From positions 1-64,000 of the forward strand of contig JAVXOZ010000007.1 of NCBI GenBank assembly GCA_036644995.1: a stretch of DNA of 64,000 nucleotides, written 5' to 3'. The notes below the pieces were generated by a model. That model was not told the DNA's origin, searched no databases, and was given only the letters and a program-made list of their open reading frames with translations. Of the stretch, positions 51,720-61,053 are shown piece by piece. Position 1 is the first letter of the stretch, and each line of letters starts with the position of its first letter. The translations under genes were made by a program, and so were the position numbers. The DNA comes from Cryptoclostridium sp036644995 (GTDB lineage Bacteria > Bacillota > Dehalobacteriia > UBA7702).

Positions 51720-52940
51720 ATGACAAAATTTGCAGGGGCAGTTACCGCTGCCCAAGGTTTTAAAGCATCCGGTGTCCACGTGGGTATTAAGGCATCCAAT
51801 AAAGAAAAAAAAGATATGGCAATGATTTCATCTTCGGTTCCTTGTGTAATTGGGGCAATGTTTACCACCAATGTGATGAAGGCAGCTCCGGTTCAATACG
51901 ATATGGAAATTCTTAAAAAAGGTGTTGCTCAAGGTGTAATTATCAATTCAGGTAATGCCAATGCCTGCACAGGACAGCAAGGTCTTGAAGATGCCAAAAC
52001 AATGGCAAAAAAAACAGCAGAGCTTTTAGGTGTAGATGGGGATATGGTTTTAGTGGCTTCCACCGGAGTTATTGGGCATAATTTACCCATGGCAAAAATT
52101 AGCGATGGTATTACAAAAGCCTATGGGGAATTGAGTGTAGATGGTGGACATTGTGCTGCTCAGGCAATTTTAACCACGGATATTCATGCTAAGGAAATGG
52201 CTCTTACCATGGAATTGGATGGTATTTCCGTTACCATAGGCGGCATGGCAAAAGGCTCAGGGATGATATGCCCAAATATGGCTACTATGCTGGGATTTAT
52301 TACAACAGATGCCGCTATTGACGGAGATGTTTTGCAATGTGCTTTAAACGATGCGGTTGCCCAAAGTTTTAACCAAATTTCTGTGGATGGGGATATGAGC
52401 ACCAATGATACGGTTTTAATATTGGCAAACGGCTTGGCAGGTAATGCAAAAATTAAAGAAGGCAGCAAAAATTACACAATTTTTGTAGAAAATTTAACCA
52501 GAATTTCTGTTTATTTGGCAAAAAAAATAGCCCGTGATGGTGAAGGTGCCAATCACCTTTTTGAAGCAGAGGTGAGAGGTGCGGCAACTGTGGTTGATGC
52601 CCGAAAAATAGCAAAATCCGTAGTATCTTCCAATTTAGTTAAAGCAGCTGTTTTTGGTAAAGATGCAAATTGGGGGCGGATAATTTGTGCCGTGGGTTAT
52701 GCAGGGGTGGATTTTGACCCCACCAAAGTAAGCATTTATATTGAAAGCGAAAAAGGCAGGCTTTTTGTGGCTAAAGATGGTGGCGGTTTGGAATTTAACG
52801 AGGATTACGCCGCTGAAGTTATGGAAAAAGAAAATATTAAAGCAGTTATAGAATTACAGGAAGGCGAAGCCGTGGGAACAGCTTGGGGCTGCGATTTAAG
52901 CTATGATTATGTGAAAATAAATGCGGATTATCGCACTTGA
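51720..52940 (+). CDS. argJ: Bifunctional ornithine acetyltransferase / N-acetylglutamate synthase
   Basis: 406 residues. Transfers acetyl from N-acetylornithine to glutamate, which makes a cyclic arginine route. The self-cleavage site is in ATMLGFITTDAAI (cut before the first Thr, ~residue 191), and the end GTAWGCDLSYDYVKINADYRT is the family terminus. Presence of argJ fits the absence of argA and argE here. AAGGAGG before ATG 51720. A 274-base AT-rich gap follows with a separate promoter for argB. Confidence 0.97.
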   Translation: MTKFAGAVTAAQGFKASGVHVGIKASNKEKKDMAMISSSVPCVIGAMFTTNVMKAAPVQYDMEILKKGVAQGVIINSGNANACTGQQGLEDAKTMAKKTAELLGVDGDMVLVASTGVIGHNLPMAKISDGITKAYGELSVDGGHCAAQAILTTDIHAKEMALTMELDGISVTIGGMAKGSGMICPNMATMLGFITTDAAIDGDVLQCALNDAVAQSFNQISVDGDMSTNDTVLILANGLAGNAKIKEGSKNYTIFVENLTRISVYLAKKIARDGEGANHLFEAEVRGAATVVDARKIAKSVVSSNLVKAAVFGKDANWGRIICAVGYAGVDFDPTKVSIYIESEKGRLFVAKDGGGLEFNEDYAAEVMEKENIKAVIELQEGEAVGTAWGCDLSYDYVKINADYRT

Positions 52941-53171
52941 TTTTCGTATTAAGTAATAATTTATCTTTAGAATTTTATTGGTAATTTATAATTATTTATT
53001 AACAATTTTAACCAAAACATTTGGCTAAAATATATGTTATTCAGAAGTTTTTTAATGATAAAATTTCTAAAATATTATTAAAATCCTCAATTATGTAAGT
53101 CTTTTAAAATCTACATAATTAATTAATTTTAAAGTAATTTCCAAACAATACCATAATTTTAATGAATAGCT

Positions 53172-53201
53172 TTGCATTGTAATTTTATAAACTAATATAA
53201 A
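53172..53201 (+). promoter_or_regulatory. Second promoter, before argB
   Basis: TTGCAT (53172-53177), 18-base spacer, TATAAA (53196-53201), 13 bases before the argB start. It suggests argBDF can be read independently of argCJ. The rest of 52941-53171 shows nothing notable. Confidence 0.5.
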
Positions 53202-53214
53202 ATAGGAAGAAAAA

Positions 53215-54111
53215 ATGACTACAAATTTAGATAAAAATTTAGAAAAAGCACGGGTTTTCATAGAGTGTTTACCCTATGTAAAAGCCTTTCACGGTAAAAC
53301 CGTGGTGGTGAAATACGGCGGCAATGCCATGATAAATGAAGAACTGAAAGAGGCAGTTTTTAAAGATTTGGTTTTGATGAACCTCATCGGTATTCGCACG
53401 GTTTTAGTGCACGGCGGTGGGCCGGATATTGAGGATTATTTAAAAAGACTGGATATTAAAAGCGATTTTAAAAGCGGCTTACGGGTTACAGATGAAGCTG
53501 TGATGGAAACCGTTGCCATGGTTTTGGTAGGAAAAGTGAACCAAAACGTGGTTTCCGGTATCAATGGCAAAGGCGGCAAAGCCGTGGGGCTTTCGGGAAA
53601 AGACGGCACCATGTTAAAATGCTCAAAAAAATACGCCAATGTTCGGGATGGGGTAGATATAACCAAAGTGGATATCGGCATGGTTGGTGAGGTGGAATCT
53701 GTGGATTGCTCCTTAATTAACGACCTTTTGGCAGATGATTATATCCCTGTTATTGCCCCTATCGGCACTGATGAAAACGGTGGCACCTACAATGTAAATG
53801 CGGATTATGCAGCAGGTAAAATAGCAGGAGCATTAGGAGCAGAAAAATTATTTTTACTAACAGATGTTGAAGGAATTTTTCGGGATTTTAACGATAAAGA
53901 GTCCTTAATTTCGGTTTTACCCATAGCTGATGTTCCCCAATTAATTGAAGATAAAGTTATAAATAAAGGCATGATACCTAAGGTGGAAAGCTGCACAGAT
54001 GCGATAAACGAAGGGGTTGGCAGTGTGCATATTATAGATGGCAGGGTTGCCCACAGCATACTTTTAGAGCTATTTACCGATAGCGGTATCGGAACTATGG
54101 TGGTGAAATAA
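53215..54111 (+). CDS. argB: N-acetylglutamate kinase
   Basis: 298 residues. Phosphorylates N-acetylglutamate, usually the arginine-inhibited step. Signatures: VVKYGGNAM, LVHGGGPDI, the NVNADYAAGKIAGAL substrate site and LTDVEGI. The N-terminal ~25-residue helix typical of arginine-sensitive hexameric kinases is present. The stop codon shares a base with the argD start (TAATG), so translation is coupled. Confidence 0.97.
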   Translation: MTTNLDKNLEKARVFIECLPYVKAFHGKTVVVKYGGNAMINEELKEAVFKDLVLMNLIGIRTVLVHGGGPDIEDYLKRLDIKSDFKSGLRVTDEAVMETVAMVLVGKVNQNVVSGINGKGGKAVGLSGKDGTMLKCSKKYANVRDGVDITKVDIGMVGEVESVDCSLINDLLADDYIPVIAPIGTDENGGTYNVNADYAAGKIAGALGAEKLFLLTDVEGIFRDFNDKESLISVLPIADVPQLIEDKVINKGMIPKVESCTDAINEGVGSVHIIDGRVAHSILLELFTDSGIGTMVVK

Positions 54112-55289
54112 TGAATATACCCGAAAAAAGTAAAAACGTAATAATGAACACTTACGCACGGTATCCCATAGCCTTGGTAAAGGGGCAGGGTAGCTATGTT
54201 TTTGATGAAGACGGTAATAAATATTTAGATTTTATCAGTGGTATTTCTGTAAATAATTTGGGACATTGCCACCCTGATATTGTGGCGGCGGTGCAAAACC
54301 AAGCCGCTTCTATGCTCCATTGCTCCAACCTTTTTTGGTCTGAACCTCAGCTAAATTTAGCAGAAAAACTGGTGGCAAAAAGTGGCTTGGGTAAAGTATT
54401 TTTTGCAAATAGTGGGGCAGAAGCCAATGAAGGCGCAATAAAACTTGCCAGAAAATACTTTTTTGACCAAGGAAAAGAGTCTAAAAATACCATAATCACC
54501 ATGGATAAATCGTTTCATGGTCGTACTTTGGCAACGTTAACTGCCACGGGGCAGGATAAAGTAAAAGTGGGTTTTTCTCCGTTAATGCCGGGCTTTAAAT
54601 ACGTACCCTTTAATGATTTTGAAGCCTTAAAAAAAGCCATAACTCCGGATGTTGCAGGTATTATGCTGGAGCCTGTTCAAGGTGAAGGTGGTGTGCACCC
54701 AGGTGATGGGGAATACCTAAAAAAAGTTCGCACTCTTTGTGATGAAAAGGAAATATTGCTTATTTTTGATGAAATTCAGTGTGGCTTGGGTCGTTGCGGA
54801 GCATTATTTTGCTATGAAAATTATGGAGTGCTCCCGGATATTGTTACCTTGGCAAAGGCTTTGGGCGGTGGCATTCCCATGGGAGCATTTATTGCCACTG
54901 ATGAGGTTGCAGCTTCTTTCGGTAACGGCACCCACGGCTCCACTTTTGGGGGTAACCCCATTGCCGCCGCAGCGGGAAATCAATACTTGACAATTTTAGA
55001 AAAAGAAAATATTATAGATAATGTAAAGATAATGAGCAAATATTTACAGGAAAAGCTGAAAAAAATCCCTTCAACCAAAATAGTAGATGTGCGTGGTATG
55101 GGTTTACTTATCGGCATAGAAGTTTCTTGTGGTTCAGGCTCTATTGTGCAATGTTGTTTTAATAATGGCTTATTGGTTTTAGCCGCAGGAGCCGATGTTG
55201 TGCGGCTTTTGCCCCCATTAAATTGCACAAAAACACAGATAGATGAGGCAGTTAAAATTTTAGAAAAAGCTATTATGGAGGATGAGTAA
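54111..55289 (+). CDS. argD: Acetylornithine aminotransferase
   Basis: 392 residues, class III PLP-dependent aminotransferase. FISGISVNNLGHCHP near the start, the GAEANEGAIKLAR loop, LIFDEIQCGLGRCG, the Schiff-base lysine in TLAKALGGGIPMGAF (~residue 250) and HGSTFGGNP. Converts N-acetylglutamate semialdehyde to N-acetylornithine. Overlaps argB by one base. The argF ribosome binding site lies inside its last codons. Confidence 0.97.
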   Translation: MNIPEKSKNVIMNTYARYPIALVKGQGSYVFDEDGNKYLDFISGISVNNLGHCHPDIVAAVQNQAASMLHCSNLFWSEPQLNLAEKLVAKSGLGKVFFANSGAEANEGAIKLARKYFFDQGKESKNTIITMDKSFHGRTLATLTATGQDKVKVGFSPLMPGFKYVPFNDFEALKKAITPDVAGIMLEPVQGEGGVHPGDGEYLKKVRTLCDEKEILLIFDEIQCGLGRCGALFCYENYGVLPDIVTLAKALGGGIPMGAFIATDEVAASFGNGTHGSTFGGNPIAAAAGNQYLTILEKENIIDNVKIMSKYLQEKLKKIPSTKIVDVRGMGLLIGIEVSCGSGSIVQCCFNNGLLVLAAGADVVRLLPPLNCTKTQIDEAVKILEKAIMEDE

Positions 55290-55290
55290 A

Positions 55291-56235
55291 ATGGAAATAA
55301 CCAAAAAATTTGAAGGCAGAGATTTTTTATCTCTCAAAGATTACACCGGAGAAGATTTGCATTATTTTCTTGATGTGGCAGAGGGCTTAAAGTTGGAGCA
55401 AAAAGATGAGGGCACTATGGGTTATTTGCCCGGTAGAACCTTGGGAATGCTCTTTACCAAAAGTTCCACCAGAACCAGGGTTTCGTTTCAAACAGGGATT
55501 TATCAGCTTGGTGGCACAGGCTTATTTTTAAGCGGCAATGATTTGCAAATAGGCAGAGGCGAGCCAATTAAAGATACCGCCCGTGTTTTATCTCGTTATT
55601 TAGATGCAATTATGATACGTACATTTGACCATAGCGATGTGGTTGAGCTGGCAAAATATGCAGATATTCCCATTATCAATGGCTTAACGGATTTATTACA
55701 CCCCTGTCAAGTTATGGCAGATTTGCTCACTATTCGGGAGCATAAAAAAACCTTAAAGGGTTTAAAATTAACCTATGTGGGTGATGGTAATAATATGGCA
55801 CATTCCTTAATGTATGGCTGTGCTAAAATGGGTGTAGATATTACTTTAGCTTGCCCTAAAGGATATGAGCCAGATGCCACGGTGGTAAAAGAAGCTGAGG
55901 AATTTGCCCAAGATAGTGGCAGCATTGTGCGGGTTTATGAAAATCCCAAAGAAGCCGCTGAAGGTGCAGATGTGCTCTACACCGACGTATGGGCAAGTAT
56001 GGGGCAAGAAGGGGAAGCCCAAGAACGCCAAAAAGTATTTGGTGGCATTTATCAAATAAATGATGATTTATTATCTGTGGCAAAATCCGATTCCATCGTG
56101 CTCCATTGCTTACCTGCTCATCGTGGTGAGGAAATTACAGATGAAGTTATGGAAGGCAAACACAGCGTAGTTTTTGATGAAGCAGAAAACCGCCTTCACG
56201 CTCAAAAAGCCATCATGGCACTTTTAATTGCTTAA
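55291..56235 (+). CDS. argF: Ornithine carbamoyltransferase
   Basis: 314 residues. Makes citrulline from ornithine and carbamoyl phosphate. Motifs: KSSTRTRVSFQ (carbamoyl-phosphate site), HPCQVMADLLTI, and HCLPAHRGEEI with the ornithine-side cysteine. ATG 55291 lies 9 bases after GGAGG, whereas the in-frame ATG at 55282 touches it, so the later start is preferred. Last gene of the cluster; a terminator follows. argG is further away on the other strand and argH is not in the window. Confidence 0.96.
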   Translation: MEITKKFEGRDFLSLKDYTGEDLHYFLDVAEGLKLEQKDEGTMGYLPGRTLGMLFTKSSTRTRVSFQTGIYQLGGTGLFLSGNDLQIGRGEPIKDTARVLSRYLDAIMIRTFDHSDVVELAKYADIPIINGLTDLLHPCQVMADLLTIREHKKTLKGLKLTYVGDGNNMAHSLMYGCAKMGVDITLACPKGYEPDATVVKEAEEFAQDSGSIVRVYENPKEAAEGADVLYTDVWASMGQEGEAQERQKVFGGIYQINDDLLSVAKSDSIVLHCLPAHRGEEITDEVMEGKHSVVFDEAENRLHAQKAIMALLIA

Positions 56236-56247
56236 ACTTGAATTAAA

Positions 56248-56285
56248 AAAATGACGATTTCCGCTGAGGGAACGTCATTTTTTTT
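56248..56285 (+). terminator. Terminator of argF
   Basis: AATGACG...CGTCATT stem with inner TTCC/GGAA pairs, followed by TTTTTTT. Begins 13 bases after the argF stop. Confidence 0.85.
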
Positions 56286-56347
56286 AGGCTATACCTCTTT
56301 AAGCACCTATTAAGCTAAAAAAACTGTGCGTAGCCATTAAAAATACA

Positions 56348-56376
56348 TTGCTATATTGTTATAAACATGATAATAT
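56348..56376 (+). promoter_or_regulatory. Possible promoter of the SLH protein gene
   Basis: TTGCTA (56348-56353), 17-base spacer, TAATAT (56371-56376); a TATAAT at 56385-56390 is an alternative -10. The AT-rich context lowers certainty. Confidence 0.4.
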
Positions 56377-56487
56377 AAATACAATATAATCACGTAATCC
56401 GAATTTAATTATATGTTTTTTACCTATTCTATTGATTTAAACTTCAAAATAAAAATAGATAAAAGAGTGACAAAAAAGGAGGATGAA

Positions 56488-57270
56488 ATGAAAAAAATTA
56501 AAACAATTTTGGTTTTTTGCTTAAGCTTGGCGCTGGTTTTGTGTATATCAGCGGGAGCATTGGCAGATGATGCAAAATTAAGTGTGGAAAAGAGCGAGCT
56601 AAAGTATTTGCCTGAAGTGAATACTCAAGAATTACAACGTCGTGATATGCCTTACAAAGATGTAGAAAAGAGTGCTTGGTATTACCTGTTTATCAGCTAT
56701 TTTGATAAATTAGGCACTATCAATGGGGTTTCACCCACATCTTTTGCTCCGGAGCAAGATGTAACCCGTGGTGAATTTGCCAAGTTTTTGGCAACTGTTA
56801 AAACTTCTTACAGCGATAAAATCGTTATCTCCAATCCCTTTTTAGATGTACCTTCCAGTGCTTGGTACGCAGCATATGTTCAATGGGCATTTGATAATGG
56901 TGTGATTATCGGCAAAACTCCAACTGCATTTTATCCCGAGGATTTTATTACCCGTGAGGAATCGGCTATTATGCTTTATCGCTTCGTAGATGGTGAACAA
57001 TTCATCGAAGATGGGTATGTGCGCCCTTATATGATAGAGGGCAGCAAACCATTTGGGGATGAAGGCGATGTTAGCCCCGATGCTCAGGCAGCAGTGAAAT
57101 TTTTAAGAGAAACCGGCTTGTTTTTTGGTGATGAAAACCATAATTTTCGCCCCAAAGACAATATTAAACGCTGTGAGGTCATGAAATTATTGTGCTGTTA
57201 TCTCATGATAGTAACCAGACCACCTTTCACCAATGATGATGGCAGACCACCAATTGAATTTATTGAATAA
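56488..57270 (+). CDS. Secreted S-layer-homology (SLH) domain protein
   Basis: 260 residues. A Sec signal peptide (MKKIKTILVFCLSLALVLC...) ends at AGALA before DD, followed by a short linker and three SLH-like repeats that fill the protein: PYKDVEKSAWYYLFISYFDKLGTI..., PFLDVPSSAWYAAYVQWAFDNGVI... and PFGDEGDVSPDAQAAVKFLRETGLFFG. SLH repeats bind pyruvylated cell-wall polymers. There is no separate functional domain, so it may be a structural cell-surface protein or one partner of a complex. ATG 56488 follows AAGGAGG; the open frame upstream to 56413 has no ribosome binding site and would hide the signal peptide. Confidence 0.9.
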   Translation: MKKIKTILVFCLSLALVLCISAGALADDAKLSVEKSELKYLPEVNTQELQRRDMPYKDVEKSAWYYLFISYFDKLGTINGVSPTSFAPEQDVTRGEFAKFLATVKTSYSDKIVISNPFLDVPSSAWYAAYVQWAFDNGVIIGKTPTAFYPEDFITREESAIMLYRFVDGEQFIEDGYVRPYMIEGSKPFGDEGDVSPDAQAAVKFLRETGLFFGDENHNFRPKDNIKRCEVMKLLCCYLMIVTRPPFTNDDGRPPIEFIE

Positions 57271-57282
57271 GATTAAATAGAG

Positions 57283-57318
57283 AAACACCGTGGTTTTCCA
57301 CGGTGTTTTAATTTTTTA
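57283..57318 (+). terminator. Terminator of the SLH gene
   Basis: AAACACCGTGG-TTTT-CCACGGTGTTT hairpin followed by a T-rich run, 12 bases after the stop. Confidence 0.85.
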
Positions 57319-57347
57319 ATATGTTTTAAACCATCAATTTTCAATAT

Positions 57348-57400
57348 AAAAAGCCAAACCCGGATTTTATGCACTGTAAAATCCAAGGCTTGGCTTTTTT
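57348..57400. terminator. Second hairpin, usable from both strands
   Basis: AAAAAGCCAA pairs with TTGGCTTTTT around an inner GATTTT/AAAATC stem, with T runs on both sides. It lies between the convergent SLH and fhs genes and may end both. Positions 57401-57622 contain a short duplicated CCGGTGAGA and nothing else clear. Confidence 0.7.
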
Positions 57401-57622
57401 ATTAACCGGTGAGAGCCGGTGAGAGAGTTAATTAAATTCCGTGTTACTAATTTTCATAGGTAATAGTAATTTCTCGGTAATAATTTAGAGGTAGGAATTT
57501 CTAAATAAATTTATAAGTAAATAATGCCCAATCTATAATCAACATATTTATATGTGTTAGGTTCACTGAATATTTAATTTCACTGGTGTTGATATATTTA
57601 TTCTAAACACCAATTATAAAAT

Positions 57623-59380
57623 TTAAAATAAACCACTTACTTCCCCTGTGTCTGTATCCACATCTATACGGCGATATGCAGGGTCGGAGCATGTGCCTGG
57701 CATTAAACTGATAGCTCCTGCCACGGGGCAAAGGAATTTTGCTCCCCCATAAATTAAAATATCCCGAATGGGTAAACGCCAGTTTTTGGGCACACCTTTA
57801 AGTGTGGGTTCGTGGCTTAAGCTCAAGTGGGTTTTCACCATCATAGTTGAATATTCATCGTATTTTTTGTCAGCTTCAAAAACCTTGGCTTTTGCTGCTG
57901 CCAAATCGCTCCAATCCACACCATCTGCACCATAAACTTGGGTGGCAATGGCTTCAACTCTTTGGCGTAAAGGCATTGTGGAGGGATAGAGGAATTTAAT
58001 TTCACTTTTTTCCTCGGCGGCTTCTTTCACCGCATCTGCTAATTCCAATGCTCCATCGCCACCATATTGCCAATGCTCCGAAAGAGCACAGCGTACTCCC
58101 ATGGCATCACAGGTGCGGCGAATAAATTCAATTTCTGCTTTGGTATCCGTGGCAAAAGCGTTAATACAAACCACCGGTGTTATCCCGGATTTTTGAACTG
58201 TGTGAATATGGTGGATAAGATTTTTTATCCCATTTTCCAATAAACCAAGGTTTTCTTTGGTATATTCAGCGGGCAATCCTTTCCCCGGCTGCACTTCAGG
58301 GCCGCCACCGTGCATTTTTAAAGCACGAATGGTGCAGACCAAAACCGAAACATCGGGTTTCAATCCCGATAAACGACACTTTACATTCCAAAATTTTTCA
58401 AAGCCGATATCAGCGGCAAAACCGCTTTCGGTTACATTATAATCATATAGTTTTAAAGCCAATCTATCCCCAATTATGGAGCTTTGACCAATGGCTATAT
58501 TAGCAAAAGGACCGGCATGAACCAAGCAAGGCTGGTGCTCCGTGGTATAGCACATGGTGGGGTTGATGGTATTACGCATCCAGGCGGTCATGGCGCCGTC
58601 CACTTCTAAATCTGCGGTGGTAATGGGATTTTTATTTTTATCGTATGCCACCACTATTTCACCCATGCGTTTTCGCAAATCTGCCAAATCTTTGGATATG
58701 GATAAAATTGCCATTAATTCCGAGCTTACGGTGATACCAAATTTAGATTCCATTAAAAATCCATCTTTGGGGCCACCCATGCCAATAACGATGTTGCGTA
58801 AAGCTTGGGCGGCAAAATCCATTACCCAGCCCATTTCTACATTTTTAGGGTCTATGTTTAAGGGTTTTAAGCCACGTTCTAAAAGCTCCTCATCATTATA
58901 ATTATTTTCGTGCTGCATTCTGGCGGTAAGTGCCACCATGGCTAAATTGTGGGCATTGGTAATATCATTTATATCTCCGGTTAAACCCAGTGAAAATTCG
59001 GTCATGGGTATTAAAAGAGCGTTGCCACCACCTGCGGCTGTGCCTTTGATATTCATAGTAGGCCCACCTGAAGGTTGCCGCAAGCAGCCACCTACATTTA
59101 CACCACGTTTGCCCAAGCCTTGAATAAGTCCCAAGGCAGTGGTGGATTTTCCTTCACCCAAAGGGGTAGGGGTGATGGCTGTTACTTCGATATATTTACC
59201 ATCGGGGCGGTCTTTTAAGCGTTTCATGATTTTTAAGAAGTCCAATTTTGGGGTTTTCCCATAGGGGATAATTTCCTCAGGCAGTAAACCCAAACGTTCT
59301 CTAAATGATTCCACATCGGGTAAACGGCTCTGGGATTCTGCGGCAATTTGCCAGTCTTTCATTTCTCTGGGGTCTAACAT
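57623..59380 (-). CDS. fhs: Formate-tetrahydrofolate ligase, divergent long type
   Basis: 585 residues. ATP-dependent activation of formate on tetrahydrofolate, first step of the methyl branch of the Wood-Ljungdahl pathway and a source of one-carbon units for purines. The ATP-binding motif PTPLGEGKST lies at residues 71-80; KTHLSLSHEPTLKGVP and the end DTGEVSGLF are clear. Several segments (LRQPSGGPTM, VHAGPFANIAIGQSSIIGDRLALKL, ALKMHGGGPEV, SLSHEP) look closer to the ligase domain of eukaryotic C1-THF synthase than to the Moorella enzyme (about 559 residues). Controlled by a ZTP riboswitch just upstream. Separate from the acs operon. Confidence 0.94.
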   Translation of the reverse strand: MLDPREMKDWQIAAESQSRLPDVESFRERLGLLPEEIIPYGKTPKLDFLKIMKRLKDRPDGKYIEVTAITPTPLGEGKSTTALGLIQGLGKRGVNVGGCLRQPSGGPTMNIKGTAAGGGNALLIPMTEFSLGLTGDINDITNAHNLAMVALTARMQHENNYNDEELLERGLKPLNIDPKNVEMGWVMDFAAQALRNIVIGMGGPKDGFLMESKFGITVSSELMAILSISKDLADLRKRMGEIVVAYDKNKNPITTADLEVDGAMTAWMRNTINPTMCYTTEHQPCLVHAGPFANIAIGQSSIIGDRLALKLYDYNVTESGFAADIGFEKFWNVKCRLSGLKPDVSVLVCTIRALKMHGGGPEVQPGKGLPAEYTKENLGLLENGIKNLIHHIHTVQKSGITPVVCINAFATDTKAEIEFIRRTCDAMGVRCALSEHWQYGGDGALELADAVKEAAEEKSEIKFLYPSTMPLRQRVEAIATQVYGADGVDWSDLAAAKAKVFEADKKYDEYSTMMVKTHLSLSHEPTLKGVPKNWRLPIRDILIYGGAKFLCPVAGAISLMPGTCSDPAYRRIDVDTDTGEVSGLF

Positions 59381-59467
59381 AGGCGTTTCTCCTCTCCTAT
59401 TTTGTGGATAGGTTGTTAAACACCCAAGCCTTGGTTTTATCTAAAATTTAATAGAATTAGCAAATTT

Positions 59468-59572
59468 TAGATAAAAAAATAGCCGCAGACTGGGTGTTCG
59501 CCCAGACGGTCGGCATTAAACTGTTATACTCCATGTGGTTTATCTTCCACTTCCGTCAGTCGTATAACTAAG
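59468..59572 (-). promoter_or_regulatory. ZTP (pfl-type) riboswitch with terminator, upstream of fhs
   Basis: On the minus strand the aptamer core runs from CGACTGACGGAAGTGGA through CCACATGGAG and AACAG to TGCCGACCGTCTGGGC, matching the ZTP/pfl riboswitch pattern (GACUGGCG-like strand, GUGG/CCAC stem, CCGxCUGGGC pseudoknot strand). That last strand also starts a terminator: GCCGACCGTCTGGG pairs with CCCAGTCTGCGGC and is followed by TATTTTTTT (59470-59480). Ligand binding should keep the CCG...CUGGGC strand in the aptamer and prevent termination, so fhs would be on when ZTP (a sign of folate one-carbon shortage) accumulates. Confidence 0.88.
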
Positions 59573-59584
59573 CATAATTTAACA

Positions 59585-59640
59585 TAGTTTTATAAAAAAT
59601 GCAAGGGGTTTTTTTATGTAGATTTAAAAACCCCTTACAA
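59585..59640 (-). terminator. Terminator of argG
   Basis: On the minus strand AAGGGGTTTTT...AAAAACCCCTT hairpin followed by GCATTTTTT. It separates argG from the riboswitch-controlled fhs; a TTGCAT/TAAATT pair just after it (17-base spacer) may be the fhs promoter. Confidence 0.75.
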
Positions 59641-59701
59641 AAATATTGTTTGATTTTTTACTTAAATTACGGTTTTATTTGCAGCTATTTTATAAATAAT
59701 T

Positions 59702-60919
59702 TTATTTATCGTTATTTTCCATAACCATAGCACGTACTTTTAACGGTAAGCCAAAAAGGTTAATAAAGCCTTCAGCATCGTGGTGGTCGTAAAGTTCTCC
59801 TGTGGTAAAGCTGGCTAAAGATTCGCTGTATAAGGAGTAGGGTGAGGTGGTTCCTGCTTTAATAATATTGCCTTTATAAAGCTTAAATTTCACTTCCCCG
59901 GTAACATATTGTTGGGTAGATTCTATAAAAGCCTGCAAGGCTTCACGCAATGGTGTAAACCATTTGCCTTCATAAACCACATCGGCAAATTTATTGGCGA
60001 TGTCTTTTTTAACATTTAAAGTGGCACGATCTAAAATCAGTTCTTCTAATTGGGTGTGGGCTTCCATTAAAATAGTACCTCCGGGAGTTTCGTAAACCCC
60101 ACGTGATTTCATGCCAACAACCCTATTTTCCACAATATCTATAATGCCGATGCCGTGTTTGCCGCCTAAGCGGTTTAATTCACGGAGAATATCAGATGCC
60201 TTCATCGCTTTGCCATTGATGGACATGGGATGTCCTTTTTCAAAAGTAATGCTTACATATTCACCTTCATTGGGTGCTTTTTCAGGGGTAACGCCCAAGG
60301 TGAGTAGGTGGTCAAAATTCGGTTCAGCGGCAGGATCTTCAAGTTCTAAGCCTTCGTGGCTAATGTGCCAAAGGTTGCGGTCACGGCTATAACTGTTATC
60401 CGCAGAGAAGGGCAAATCAATGCCGTGTGCCTTGCAATAGGCAATTTCATCTTCACGGGAATCCATTTTCCAAGTTTCGTTACAACGCCAAGGGGCGATG
60501 ATTTCCAGCTCCGGAGCCAGTGCTTTTATTCCCAGTTCAAAGCGAACTTGGTCGTTACCTTTGCCTGTTGCACCGTGACAAATTGCCACTGCACCTTCTT
60601 TTTTGGCTATTTCCACCAGCTTTTTAGCGATAATGGGGCGAGCCATAGATGTGCCCAAAAGGTATTTGTTTTCATAGATGGCATTTGCTTTTACGCAGGG
60701 TATGGCGTAATCATCAATGAATTCGTCAACCACATCCAAAACATATAATTTAGTGGCACCGGAAAGATTGGCTCTTTCTTCCAAGCCATCAAGTTCACTT
60801 TCCTGACCCACATCAATGCAAACACAAACCACTTCATAGTTGTAGTTTTCTTTTAACCAAGGGATAATAGCGGTGGTATCCAAGCCACCGGAATAAGCTA
60901 AAATTACTTTATCTGCCAT
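59702..60919 (-). CDS. argG: Argininosuccinate synthase
   Basis: 405 residues. Joins citrulline and aspartate with ATP. The ATP pyrophosphatase motif AYSGGLDTTAIIPWL opens the protein, followed by the usual ARPIIAKKLVEIA and GATGKGNDQVRFEL motifs; length is normal. AAGGAG before ATG 60919. It is transcribed alone on the minus strand, away from argCJBDF. A candidate promoter (TTTACA, 17 bases, TAAAAT) and an inverted repeat TAAATAA-TTC-TTATTTA at 60934-60950 lie upstream; the latter could be an ArgR site but is too AT-rich to be sure. argH, usually next to argG, is missing here. Confidence 0.96.
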   Translation of the reverse strand: MADKVILAYSGGLDTTAIIPWLKENYNYEVVCVCIDVGQESELDGLEERANLSGATKLYVLDVVDEFIDDYAIPCVKANAIYENKYLLGTSMARPIIAKKLVEIAKKEGAVAICHGATGKGNDQVRFELGIKALAPELEIIAPWRCNETWKMDSREDEIAYCKAHGIDLPFSADNSYSRDRNLWHISHEGLELEDPAAEPNFDHLLTLGVTPEKAPNEGEYVSITFEKGHPMSINGKAMKASDILRELNRLGGKHGIGIIDIVENRVVGMKSRGVYETPGGTILMEAHTQLEELILDRATLNVKKDIANKFADVVYEGKWFTPLREALQAFIESTQQYVTGEVKFKLYKGNIIKAGTTSPYSLYSESLASFTTGELYDHHDAEGFINLFGLPLKVRAMVMENNDK

Positions 60920-61053
60920 TTTTCAAATCTCCTTAAATAATTCTTATTTACAGTTTCTAATTTTAGCACATATTTTGTAAACTGTAAAGATGTAAAAATG
61001 AATTTTTTGCCAAATTTATGAATAAATAATAGTTTTATCACCATAATAATAAT

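Noticed and set aside
60934..60950. ArgR operator before argG (TAAATAA-TTC-TTATTTA)
   Set aside because: A perfect inverted repeat, but made only of A/T arms in AT-rich DNA; kept as a note, not as a feature.
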